Source: an uncultured Saprospiraceae bacterium (lineage in GTDB: Bacteria > Bacteroidota > Bacteroidia > Chitinophagales > Saprospiraceae). From it: a DNA stretch of 64,000 nucleotides. Below, piece after piece: positions 27,899 to 37,383 of this stretch (the first letter of the stretch is position 1; each line of letters opens with the position of its first letter). Below the pieces are notes generated by a model. It saw only the letters and a list, made by a program, of their open reading frames with translations, did no database searches and was not told where the DNA came from. Both the position numbers and the translations under genes were made by a program. The stretch lies in NCBI GenBank assembly GCA_937981555.1, contig CALJOK010000013.1, forward strand, positions 1-64,000, written 5' to 3'.

Positions 27899-29293
27899 TT
27901 AATAACCTAAAATTCTAAGCATATCTTCTGGCTTTTGCTCTTCCCGATAAACCTGTGAAACAAAATTTCCCGTTTTATCTCGATCAATTACAATTAACTT
28001 AGGCGAAGGAATCAAGCAATGTTTGATTCCTCCATAACCGCTAATCGCATCTTGATAGGCACCGGTATGAAAAAAGCCCAGATACAAAGGTTCTTTATCA
28101 TTGTTATCATGCTTCGGTAGGTGTATCTGCTGATTTAATTCGTCAGAGTTATAATAGTCCGAATGGTCGCAACTAATTCCACCGATGTTGACACGTTGAT
28201 ATTCTTTGTTCCATTTATTGACAGGAAGCAAAATAAATTTTTCCAAAATACTCCAAGCATCAGGAATGGTATTCATCAAACTATTATTGATGATGTACCA
28301 ATGTTCTGCATCATTTTGCTTTTTATGTTCTAGCACTTCAAAGATGACTGCGCCACTTTCGCCTACGGTATATTTTCCAAATTCTGTAAAAATATCTGGT
28401 TCTTCAATTCCTTCATTTTCGCAAGTCTCTTTGATGTTTCTGACTATTTCGTTGACGATATATTTATAGTCATAATCAAATCCTAAAGTGTTTTTTATTG
28501 GAAAACCACCACCTAAATTTAAGGCACGTAATTCAGGACAAAGCTTTTTTAATTCGACAAACATATTCAACCCTTTCTGAAATTCGCCCCAATAATAGAA
28601 ATTATCTCTGATCCCTGAATCGACAAAAAAATGCAACATCTTGAGTTCAAGATTTTTACTTTTTGCAATATTGTTTTTATAAAAATCTAAAATTTCAGAT
28701 GGTTGAATTCCTAGTCGAGAAGTATAATAATCAGACTTTGGTTGCAAGTCTGTTGCCATTCTGATTCCTATCTTTAATTTTACATTTAGGTCTGCGAAGC
28801 GTTTCAATTCTCGCATGCTATCCAAAACTGCGATACTATTTTTGAAGCCTAACTTGTTGAGATTTAGTATTTTATGAATATAGTCTTCTGTTTTGTAACC
28901 ATTATGAACTAATACAATGGAAGTGTCAATTTTACCTTGTTCATATAATTTTAAAATCAAATCAATATCAAAACTAGAAGATGTTTCGAGGTGAACATCA
29001 TGCTTTACGGCTTCAGAAATAACATGTTGGAAATGACAACATTTGGTACAATAGCAATAGTAATAATTGCCTTTGTAATTATTGGAGCGCATGGCTTTTT
29101 TAAAAAGGTTTTTAGCCTTTTTGATTTGATCACCAATTTTAGGTAAGTAAGAAAGTTTGAAAGGAGTTCCATATTCTTCAATCAAGTACTGTAACGAAAC
29201 CCCATGAAAATAAAGATAACCATCTTTAATATCGAATCCATCTTGTGGGAAATAATAGGTCTGCTCAATTAAATCGAAGTAAGTATTTTTCAT
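27899..29293 (-). CDS. speA: arginine decarboxylase (PLP, fold type III)
   Basis: Forms agmatine from arginine, the first step of the operon's polyamine pathway. 464 residues with an alanine-racemase-like barrel. The lysine that would hold PLP is probably in YCYCTKCCHF (near residue 84); further motifs are HLETSSSFDID, LGGGFP (PLP phosphate site near 260) and the C-terminal GAYQDAISGYGG. It is shorter than the 630-residue biosynthetic SpeA of proteobacteria and matches the compact Bacteroidota type. It is the promoter-proximal gene of a leftward operon with agmatinase and the DHS-like gene. Confidence 0.88.
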   Translation of the reverse strand: MKNTYFDLIEQTYYFPQDGFDIKDGYLYFHGVSLQYLIEEYGTPFKLSYLPKIGDQIKKAKNLFKKAMRSNNYKGNYYYCYCTKCCHFQHVISEAVKHDVHLETSSSFDIDLILKLYEQGKIDTSIVLVHNGYKTEDYIHKILNLNKLGFKNSIAVLDSMRELKRFADLNVKLKIGIRMATDLQPKSDYYTSRLGIQPSEILDFYKNNIAKSKNLELKMLHFFVDSGIRDNFYYWGEFQKGLNMFVELKKLCPELRALNLGGGFPIKNTLGFDYDYKYIVNEIVRNIKETCENEGIEEPDIFTEFGKYTVGESGAVIFEVLEHKKQNDAEHWYIINNSLMNTIPDAWSILEKFILLPVNKWNKEYQRVNIGGISCDHSDYYNSDELNQQIHLPKHDNNDKEPLYLGFFHTGAYQDAISGYGGIKHCLIPSPKLIVIDRDKTGNFVSQVYREEQKPEDMLRILGY

Positions 29294-29653
29294 TTCCTAA
29301 ATATATACTTTGTTTATCCTCTTGTAGTTTAAAAAGGGCGCAATCTTGGAAAAAAATCTGAATAAAATCTGAATTTTTGAGGCTTTCTAAAAACTTAACT
29401 TTTGGATGAAAAATATTATTGACCACTTTTCTTAATTCTTATGAATGATAATGTTTTAACAGTAGAATTAAAATCGTTTTAATACCCAAATGGTGAGCCA
29501 TTAAATAAAGGGTATCTTGTGTCAACATTTGAATTTTCGTATGTTTTTACTATTGACGGACAGTAAAGTTAAAAAGTTAATTTTCCGGAAGATAGGATAA
29601 GCTTGCAAAGTTGGAAAGTGATTTATATCAATTCTCTATGCAAGCAATAAACT
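29294..29653. other. intergenic region between divergent genes
   Basis: 360 bp, AT-rich, upstream of both the polyamine operon and a methyltransferase gene. Nothing beyond presumed promoters is visible. Confidence 0.4.
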
Positions 29654-31216
29654 ATGAAAAATAATTATTTTGAAATAGAACCGTACACCCCTTTTTCTGA
29701 AAGTCTGATTTGGCAACTCAATCGAGATTTTTATCAAGAAATTGGAGTAGAGGCATGGAGTAAAGGTACCGTCCCCCATCAAATAACCAGTAACTCAATG
29801 GTGGGGAAAACTTACGCCGAACTAATTTTAGGTTTTTTGAAAGACCTAGCTGGCAAAGGACAAACCAAAGAAACGGTTTACATTTTAGAACTAGGAGCAG
29901 GCCATGGTCGTTTGGCTTTTCACATTCTCAAACATCTACAAAAACTACAGGCTCTTTTAGATATTGAACTCCCTCCTTTCTGTTATATCCTTAGCGATAT
30001 TGTCGAAGATAATTTGCTCTTTTTTAAAAATCACCCACAACTTCAAACGTATTATGAACAAGGTATTTTGGACTTTGCCTATTTTGATGCCATCGGGGGC
30101 AAAGAAATTCATTTGCAATATGCTAACAAAACTATCCACGCGAAAGATTTGTCTCAGCCATTAATAGCTATTGCAAATTACTTTTTCGATTCGCTTCCAA
30201 ATGATCTTTTTTATATAAAAGATGGAGAGGTTTCAACTTGTTCAGTTGCTTTGGATTCGAAAGTAGATCCAAAAGAAATGGATACTCCAACGCTAATCAG
30301 CAACTTGAAATTAAAGTACCAAAAAACGATATTACAAAAAGATTTTTATCCAGAACCGATATTCAATGAAATTCTAGAAGAGTATAAAACATTAGTAGCG
30401 GATACCTATTTGTTTTTTCCAAAAAAAGGAATTCAATGTTTGGATAACCTTAATGATTTTTCGGATAAAGGATTGATGATACTTTCGATGGATAAAGGAT
30501 TTCATGAAATTCATGATTTAAATCAACAAAAAGAACCTGAAATTATCACCCATGGTAGTTTATCGTTTTGGGTAAATTATCATGCGCTTGGTGCTTATTG
30601 TGAGAAGCAAGGGGGTAAATTTATGTTCCCTATTTTTTCTACTTTTCATATCGAAGTGGGCTGCCTTCTTTTTGTCAAAGAACCTAATTCTTATCAATAT
30701 ACCAATGCTGCATATCAACGAAGTGTGAATGATTTTGGACCAGATGATTTTAATAGTTTAAAGAAAATGGCCTATAAGAATGTTGGTAAACTAACAGTTA
30801 CTGACCTCATTGCGCTCTTGCGTTCTAGTAATTATGATTCCACTTTTTTTATAAAAATACTGCCCTATCTAAAAAAAGGGACGAACAACATTACCACCAA
30901 TCAACGGAATAGAGTCATACAAAGTCTTCATCAAGTTTGGCATTTTTATTTTAATATTAATGAGCCTTATGATTTTGCGTATGAGATAGGAGGCTTTTTA
31001 TATGATCTTGGATCTTATACCGATGCGCTTACTTATTTCCAATATTCGTCAAATATTTATGGAAAAAAAGATGATATTTATTACAACAGAATCTTATGTT
31101 ATTATCAACTTCGACAGGATGCACTTTTTAGTGTTACGTTAAAAGAGGCGAAGGAAAACTTTCCAAATAATAAAATGTTTGAGAAGTTAGATGCGCTTGA
31201 TCTAAATGCTAAATGA
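29654..31216 (+). CDS. SAM-dependent methyltransferase (MidA/NDUFAF7-like) with TPR-like tail
   Basis: 520 residues. A class I methyltransferase domain occupies about 45-350, with the SAM-binding motif LELGAGHGRLAFHIL near 77-91 and NYFFDSLPNDLFYIKDGEVS near 175, which resembles the MidA/NDUFAF7 group that methylates protein arginine in complex I assembly. The last 150 residues are helical and TPR-like (FLYDLGSYTDALTYFQYSS). The target is unknown. The gene is monocistronic, with no clear terminator. Confidence 0.75.
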   Translation: MKNNYFEIEPYTPFSESLIWQLNRDFYQEIGVEAWSKGTVPHQITSNSMVGKTYAELILGFLKDLAGKGQTKETVYILELGAGHGRLAFHILKHLQKLQALLDIELPPFCYILSDIVEDNLLFFKNHPQLQTYYEQGILDFAYFDAIGGKEIHLQYANKTIHAKDLSQPLIAIANYFFDSLPNDLFYIKDGEVSTCSVALDSKVDPKEMDTPTLISNLKLKYQKTILQKDFYPEPIFNEILEEYKTLVADTYLFFPKKGIQCLDNLNDFSDKGLMILSMDKGFHEIHDLNQQKEPEIITHGSLSFWVNYHALGAYCEKQGGKFMFPIFSTFHIEVGCLLFVKEPNSYQYTNAAYQRSVNDFGPDDFNSLKKMAYKNVGKLTVTDLIALLRSSNYDSTFFIKILPYLKKGTNNITTNQRNRVIQSLHQVWHFYFNINEPYDFAYEIGGFLYDLGSYTDALTYFQYSSNIYGKKDDIYYNRILCYYQLRQDALFSVTLKEAKENFPNNKMFEKLDALDLNAK

Positions 31217-32611
31217 TAGACTTTGCTCTGATTGAAAAGTGGTGTTACTACTTTAACTTGGGAATTTTGAAGTAAAATGAATTCTCAAGGTAATATCGGT
31301 TGCAGAAGAATCAAGGTCAATTTTTAAGTAAAAAAATATTGACCAGAAGATGAATTTGTGAACACTAACATTGAGAGCCAGACGATGTAAGTAACTATAA
31401 ATAAGAATCTTAATTTATTTCATTTAGGCTAAGGTTTTTTTTATAATATTTTTTCAATATACTTTTTTTTATATAATATATATATTGTAATATTGCACGT
31501 CGAAAGAAATAAGTATTTGATTTTTGTTAATAGAAGTACATAAATCCTAAACAAAATTCTTACAGAAACGACCTAATGTTATACTATTAAACCAAAAAAA
31601 ATGAAAATGATTAGAGTAATTAAAAATCATCTATAAGAGATGAATTAGAGTCTGTTCTATTTTCTGAATCGGCAGAGAATATTAATAGATACCCTCCCAA
31701 CGAATTAGACATCAACTTACCACACATTTCCGAAATACCAACTATCCCTCGATTAGCCGTAAAATTTCCTAGTACCCAATTTGTTGTTTTAACAAAACAT
31801 AAAGATGGTGATTATACTATCAAAGCTCTAGAAGCAGGCGCTTTTGGTTTTACTTTGAATAGATTTCAATTGATGAATCATTGATTGAGGTAAAAGAAGG
31901 AATTAACGCTAATAGAAACACAAGTGCTCAAATATTTAATTGATGATTTGAGTGCTTCAGAGTTAAGGGGGAATATCAACAATGTTCACTACTATGAGAA
32001 AAATATTTATTAATTTTTTGGGTCTTTTCTTGACCTGAATTGGAGAAATTGTATCTTAATGGGAATATAAAATTGAAATAAATAGAGGGATTATTTTAGT
32101 GAAATAAATATTAAGTGGATTATATTCATTTTTTCTTAAGTTTTATAAAAAAATGAATTATCTTTAAACTTAGAATGCAATTTACATGAAAATGTATGGT
32201 TTGTGTTTTGAAGAAAATCACACACATAGAGTTAACCTTCAGAGAAATCTGACAATTAATTCTAGCACCAATTTTATCCCAAATAAGGTCGATTCTCCAT
32301 TGACTCAATGCTATTAAATCCTTTTTTTAAGGATTTTCTATTCCAAACCTAAGAAGAAATAATTTAACCAACATTACACACGAGTATAAAAACTCAAATG
32401 TCAACCGAGTTATGTTTTACAATAAAACCTAATACGATTGGAAATGTAAATTGTATTACATTTTCAAGAAAAAGTATTTCGTTTTTTTGAAAATATTTGT
32501 ATGTAATGATTAATTTAATAAACTAAATAAATAGAACCTTCATAATAGATTTTCTTATTAGGATCTTTTATTGTTGGAGATGATTTTTCAACCTTTTTTA
32601 TAAAAAAAATT
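31217..32611. other. long AT-rich intergenic region holding a decayed response regulator
   Basis: About 1.4 kb. The first 380 bp are extremely AT-rich without features. A broken response-regulator gene lies at 31601-32013. After it come a hairpin near 32313-32336 and an imperfect inverted repeat at 32441-32465, then the probable leader of the exopolysaccharide operon. I see no intact gene. Confidence 0.6.
31601..32013 (+). pseudogene. degenerate LuxR/NarL-type response regulator
   Basis: Pieces of one response regulator in order but in different frames. ATG 31601 starts MKMIRVI, then a frameshift or stop; the next frame gives DINLPHISEIP, PSTQFVVLT and ALEAGAFGFTL, which are receiver-domain hallmarks. 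A frameshift near 31865 leads to SLIEVKEGINANRNTSAQIF, matching the end of the receiver (usually IKEVKEGGSPMS). After another break, ending at the stop 32011-32013, NINNVHYYEKNIY matches the end of a LuxR helix-turn-helix. Most of the HTH and the receiver start are deleted. It is clearly non-functional. Confidence 0.8.
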
Positions 32612-33439
32612 ATGCGAATATTTATTTCTTGGATAAAGCTGGGTTTGATCATTTTACTAGTCGGTACTTTTTTTACTTCATGTATCAAACACTCAGAGCT
32701 GATTTCATTAAATGGAGATGATCAAGAAGTCAAGAAAGGGGAAGGAGTAGATACTTCAGTTGTGTACAATGAGCTTCATGATTTTGAGGCATATAAAGTT
32801 CAGCCTTTTGACCAACTGATGATTAAGGTAAATGCTTTTGATGGAAGTACGGAAGAATATCTTAATCGAGAATTTTCGTCGGCAAATGTTTTTAGTCGGG
32901 AGATCGCTTATGATCCTGCCTCACTTTATTTCAATAGTTATACAGTTGATGAAGGAGGAGAAATTACACTTCCTTTAATTGGAAATATCAAGATTTCTGC
33001 AATGACGATTTCTGATGTGAAAAAGCATTTGGATGAAGCTTATAAGCCACATCTTAAATTGGTCTCAACATCAGTAAAATTAGCGAATATGAGGATTACC
33101 GTCTTTGGAGAAGTCAATAGGCCAGGTGTCCAATATTTATATAATGAAAAGAATACTTTACTTGATGCAATTAGCTCGGCAGGTGATATTACTGATTTTG
33201 GAAATAGAACAAAAGTAAAACTGATTAGGATGACGGAAAAAGGATCTAAGACAGTATACTTAGACTTGAATAAATCAGGGTTTATTAACACGGAATATTT
33301 TTATGTAAAACCATATGATGTTATTTATATCGAACCTAATAAATCTAAGGCAAGAGATCGAAGTTCAAGAGTTGCAGGTATAGTGATCTCAGCAATTTCT
33401 GCTGGGGCAGTAATTTTAAGTTTTTTCATCCCAAGATAG
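32612..33439 (+). CDS. polysaccharide export lipoprotein (Wza-like)
   Basis: Outer-membrane or periplasmic export component for capsule or exopolysaccharide. 275 residues: a lipoprotein signal ending TSC (Cys about 24), then a polysaccharide export domain (VQPFDQLMIKVNAFDG near 64-79, GGEITLPLIGNIKIS near 120), a SLBB-like module (ITVFGEVNRPGVQYL near 165) and a C-terminal hydrophobic helix (IVISAISAGAVILSFFI). It is first in the exopolysaccharide operon, 51 bp before the Wzc-like gene, so the two are likely co-transcribed. Confidence 0.92.
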   Translation: MRIFISWIKLGLIILLVGTFFTSCIKHSELISLNGDDQEVKKGEGVDTSVVYNELHDFEAYKVQPFDQLMIKVNAFDGSTEEYLNREFSSANVFSREIAYDPASLYFNSYTVDEGGEITLPLIGNIKISAMTISDVKKHLDEAYKPHLKLVSTSVKLANMRITVFGEVNRPGVQYLYNEKNTLLDAISSAGDITDFGNRTKVKLIRMTEKGSKTVYLDLNKSGFINTEYFYVKPYDVIYIEPNKSKARDRSSRVAGIVISAISAGAVILSFFIPR

Positions 33440-33490
33440 TAGGAACCGAAACATATTGAACCACCACAAAAGAATCTAAAACAACAACTA

Positions 33491-35956
33491 ATGAATAGTC
33501 TGAAGTCACCAAATAGAAACACAAATTCTGAAGTTAACCTTAAGATGTTATTTCGCAGAATTTTCAAAAATAAACTGCTCTTCGCCGTAAGTATAATACT
33601 GTGTCTTGCAGGAGCTTATGCTTATCTCAAAACAACCACTCCTAAATATTTAGTTCAAACTTCACTTTTAATTGATTCTAATGGAAAGAGTAGATTACTT
33701 GGAAGTTCAAGTAAGTATGTTGATGGAGGGGTTGGTTTAATTGGGATGGAAAAGAATTTATATAATGAAATGGGGATAATCAAATCTTTTAGCTTGGTCA
33801 ATAAGACGTTGAAAGATTTAGATTTTGGAGTGTCATACTTCTCAGGAACTTGGTATAAAAAGCAAGAGTACTATGGATATTTTCCTTTTGTAATAAAAGT
33901 GTCAGAGGATGCTCCACAAATGTATGGGTCGTTTTTTCAAGTTATAATTCTTAATGATGCAGAGTATATCTTAAGGATCAATACCAAAGAATTTTCTATT
34001 TCAAATCCAGCGACGAAAACAAGTCGGGAGATGACTTCTAAATTTGAGTTTTCTAAAAAGTATCGTTTTGGTGAGTTAGTGAAACATGACTATTTTGAAT
34101 TTAGTTTGGTGAAACCTGCTTATGAAGTGGTGATGGATGAATTTGAAGGAAAGGATTTGTTTTTTAAGATGAATAGTCTTAATGGATTGACAAATAGTTT
34201 TATCAGTAAGATGGAGGTTCAACAAACGGATATCCAAGCGAGTATTTTGACAGTTCAAACAGAAGGAACAACTGTTTCAAAAGAGATAAGGTTTTTGAAA
34301 AAGCTAAATGAAAATTTTATCCAGAACAAATTTATTGAACGTTCTGCTATTGCTTCATCTAAAGAAGGTTTTATCCAAAAACAATTGGATAGTATTAAAA
34401 CAACCTTAGATGCAGCAGAAAGAAATTTGGAAACTTTCAAACGAGGAACCAATTCAGTAGATCTTTCCAGGTCAGGTGCAATGGGGTTGGATCAATTGCA
34501 AAAATTAGAAACAGAAAAAGGACAGATAATATTAAATCAAAAATACTACACCTCCTTATTACATTATATTACTATCAATAATGGTATCGAAAAAGCGGTA
34601 TCACCATCTGCAGTAGGAATTGACGATCCGATTTTGAATGAGAATTTAATGGAGTTAAAAAGACTCCATGAGGAAAAAACCAAATTGTCTTTTACCAAAG
34701 GGTCTAAAAGTATGGATTTGAAATTGATACAGAAACGGATTGAAAATACTGCTAGTTCTCTCAAAGAAAATGTCAGAAACTTAATGCGTTTTTCAGATAT
34801 TGCGCTTACTGATAAAACTCAAAGAATAGAAAAATTAGAGCTTGCCTTAAATGAGTTACCTGCCAACGAAAAGAAATTACTTAACTTCGAACGTAAGGCA
34901 ACTCTCAACGGAAACCTTTACAATTATCTTAGCCAAGAACTTGCAAAAAACAATATTGCTCGTGCCGAAAATACGCCTGATGTAAAAGTTCTAGACGAAC
35001 CTCGAAGAATGGGAGCTGGGCCAGTTTCTCCTCAAAAGATGTTAATTATGTTGTTGGGAGGAATTATCGGAGCGATGTTACCATTGGCTTGGTTGGTTTT
35101 TTCTAATTCTTTAGATAATACAATTGATGAGGTCAAGCACTTGGAAGGGGTAACTAATATTCCAGTTATTGCTAGTATTTTTCATGCAAATAAACCCATT
35201 AATTTAGAGACCAAATTTGCTGAACAATGGCAGGTTAGAGAATCGTTTCGAGACTTAGGAGCTAATTTACAATTCCTTGTTCCTGATACGAGTAAAAATG
35301 TAATTGGAATTACTTCGACCATCTCAGGTGAAGGAAAAACTTTTTGTTCTACTTGTTTGGCGATGAGTTTGGCAATGGAGGGCAAAAAAGTAGTGTTAAT
35401 AGATTTGAATTTTCGGAATCCAAGTCTATGGGAAAAAACAGATAAATACCAAGGAATGGAGTTGTCGGAATATTTGACAATAAAGGATGATTCTTCTGAG
35501 AAGGTAATACATAGATATGCAGGAATTCCAAATCTAAGTATCATTCCAACATACTCAGAGCGAGAGAATCCACATAAATTATTAGGCAGCAAGAAATTGG
35601 ATAGTTTAATTCAAAAAGTCAAATATGAATTTGATTTTGTTATTATTGATTCTTCGCCAGTTGGATTGGTTTCAGATTATTTATTGATTTCAAAATATAT
35701 CGACGTTCATCTTTTTACCATCAGAAGAAAATTTTCTAAATTTTTGTACTTGGAAGATTTAGAAGACTTGAGCTTCCGAGGAAAAATGGAAAACACGTTT
35801 TTGATTTTTAATGATGAAAAAAATAATAAAGGGAAAAAAGGTTATTCCTATACGACGGCAAAAGAGAGTGATAAGGTTAAGGAAAGATCACCTATCTATA
35901 GTAGTTGGCAAAAGAGACTAGCGCCTGATTTAGTGCAACCGAAAAAAGGTAATTAA
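33491..35956 (+). CDS. polysaccharide co-polymerase / BY-kinase (Wzc-like)
   Basis: Controls chain length and export and normally phosphorylates its own tyrosines. 821 residues: a Wzz domain with a first TM near 23-41, a large coiled-coil periplasmic part, a second TM near 515-535, and a C-terminal kinase domain with Walker A GEGKT (613-617) and Walker B FVIIDSSPVG (near 718). Walker A', normally DxDxR, reads D638-L-N640-F-R642, an Asn in place of the second Asp. The C-terminal tail has only three tyrosines rather than a dense cluster. It may be a weak kinase. The stop overlaps the next start (TAATG). Confidence 0.93.
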   Translation: MNSLKSPNRNTNSEVNLKMLFRRIFKNKLLFAVSIILCLAGAYAYLKTTTPKYLVQTSLLIDSNGKSRLLGSSSKYVDGGVGLIGMEKNLYNEMGIIKSFSLVNKTLKDLDFGVSYFSGTWYKKQEYYGYFPFVIKVSEDAPQMYGSFFQVIILNDAEYILRINTKEFSISNPATKTSREMTSKFEFSKKYRFGELVKHDYFEFSLVKPAYEVVMDEFEGKDLFFKMNSLNGLTNSFISKMEVQQTDIQASILTVQTEGTTVSKEIRFLKKLNENFIQNKFIERSAIASSKEGFIQKQLDSIKTTLDAAERNLETFKRGTNSVDLSRSGAMGLDQLQKLETEKGQIILNQKYYTSLLHYITINNGIEKAVSPSAVGIDDPILNENLMELKRLHEEKTKLSFTKGSKSMDLKLIQKRIENTASSLKENVRNLMRFSDIALTDKTQRIEKLELALNELPANEKKLLNFERKATLNGNLYNYLSQELAKNNIARAENTPDVKVLDEPRRMGAGPVSPQKMLIMLLGGIIGAMLPLAWLVFSNSLDNTIDEVKHLEGVTNIPVIASIFHANKPINLETKFAEQWQVRESFRDLGANLQFLVPDTSKNVIGITSTISGEGKTFCSTCLAMSLAMEGKKVVLIDLNFRNPSLWEKTDKYQGMELSEYLTIKDDSSEKVIHRYAGIPNLSIIPTYSERENPHKLLGSKKLDSLIQKVKYEFDFVIIDSSPVGLVSDYLLISKYIDVHLFTIRRKFSKFLYLEDLEDLSFRGKMENTFLIFNDEKNNKGKKGYSYTTAKESDKVKERSPIYSSWQKRLAPDLVQPKKGN

Positions 35957-37383
35957 TGTATACTGCACTAAAAGTAGTAGAAGGCCAAGTAGTAGGCATG
36001 CCATTCGTTTATTTATACTTTTTATTTGTACTCATCTTGAGTGCTTCTTGGGTATATAAAAGCGATGTGAAACACAAGTTTGAAACTTTGGTGCTATGCT
36101 TTTATTTGATGACAGGTAACTTAAATGACTTGCTCACATTTGCTATACCAGGAGTTTCTTTTTTTGAAATTCAGCCGGATAGGTTTTTATTTTTTATGTT
36201 TTCTTTTTTTTTAGTTAGACAATTTTATTTTTCAAAGGAATCATTTGAATTTAAAAACTTTTGGAAGATTCCTTGGTTCATGATCATTTTGACTTTTTAT
36301 ACCTTGTTTAAAATAATTTCTCTCTCAAGTCATTCTGATACCATAGAATTTCCAGAAATAATAATCAAGTCTTTGCACGTGATTAATGTCTTGGTAATCA
36401 TCCTTTCCCTACGCGTACTTTTCTCACCGAAATTAATTGAAATACTTGGAAAAGCCCTTTTGGTAGGAGCCATCGCAACATGCCTAGTCAGTTTTGTACA
36501 AATTGGAATTGATCCATTGTTTGCTCGGACAGGTGATGTTCGAATTGCTTTTGGAAGTGTTTATCGAGTCAATGGAATTTTTAATGCAGAATATTTTAGT
36601 GCCTATTATTTAATTATTGCGAGTACTTGGGTATTAACCCAATATGAAGATGGGTACAAAAAACTTGGTTTAGTATTATTATATTCGATAGGAATATTTT
36701 TGACTTTTCATAGAATGAGTTGGTTGTTGTTTTTTGTGGTTTTAGCCATTTACTTTGTGGTTTTAGCAAAACCTCAAATGGACAAATTACTACTCGCAGG
36801 AATGACTGGTCTAACAGTACTTTTAGTATTGTTTTTGATTTTTCAAAGAGAAATTGTCAACTCTACTTTGGTCAAAGAAAGGGTAACAGAAACAGTAGAT
36901 AGTCGCTTTGGGTATTATGATATGGTTTTTGATAATATAGGAGATAAACCTATTCTCGGCTACGGTAATCATGATAATGAAGTTTATTATTATAGTATGT
37001 TACACATCACTCGAATGAGGGAAAGAGCAACTGGTGCAGCAGGAGGAATTCATAGTGGATATTTATCAGCGATGTTTTATTATGGCATTCCAGCATTTTT
37101 ATCCTTTACTCTTTTTGTGTTGTCAACAATTATCTATTTCGCAAGATTATATATAAAAACGGCTAACCCCATTTTTTCGATTGCCTTTGTTTTAGCTTTT
37201 GTTTATGGCATAGCGAACATTACTAATACACTCTTATTTTCAGAATATTTGGGAATCTTCTTTGCTATCTTTTTGGGAATAGGATTAGGTGCTCGATATT
37301 ATTCTATGGAGGAGGAAAGCGAAACAACTCTTGCAGATAAACATACCCAGCAATTTTCCCAACAATATAAACACATGGTATGA
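35956..37383 (+). CDS. O-antigen/exopolysaccharide polymerase-like membrane protein (Wzy/ligase family)
   Basis: 475 residues with about 11-12 transmembrane segments and one large periplasmic loop (about 290-390) containing RFGYYDMVFDNIGDKPILGYG and the HSGYLSAMFYYGIP segment typical of the Wzy_C/O-antigen ligase family. In this setting it would join repeat units into polymer. The start overlaps the stop of the Wzc-like gene by one base, and its own stop overlaps the flippase start, so translation is probably coupled. The family is well supported; polymerase rather than ligase is inferred from context. Confidence 0.85.
   Translation: MYTALKVVEGQVVGMPFVYLYFLFVLILSASWVYKSDVKHKFETLVLCFYLMTGNLNDLLTFAIPGVSFFEIQPDRFLFFMFSFFLVRQFYFSKESFEFKNFWKIPWFMIILTFYTLFKIISLSSHSDTIEFPEIIIKSLHVINVLVIILSLRVLFSPKLIEILGKALLVGAIATCLVSFVQIGIDPLFARTGDVRIAFGSVYRVNGIFNAEYFSAYYLIIASTWVLTQYEDGYKKLGLVLLYSIGIFLTFHRMSWLLFFVVLAIYFVVLAKPQMDKLLLAGMTGLTVLLVLFLIFQREIVNSTLVKERVTETVDSRFGYYDMVFDNIGDKPILGYGNHDNEVYYYSMLHITRMRERATGAAGGIHSGYLSAMFYYGIPAFLSFTLFVLSTIIYFARLYIKTANPIFSIAFVLAFVYGIANITNTLLFSEYLGIFFAIFLGIGLGARYYSMEEESETTLADKHTQQFSQQYKHMV

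Noticed and set aside
32126-32308. 60-codon leftward frame
   Set aside because: AT-rich, no recognisable motif, no start context; chance ORF.
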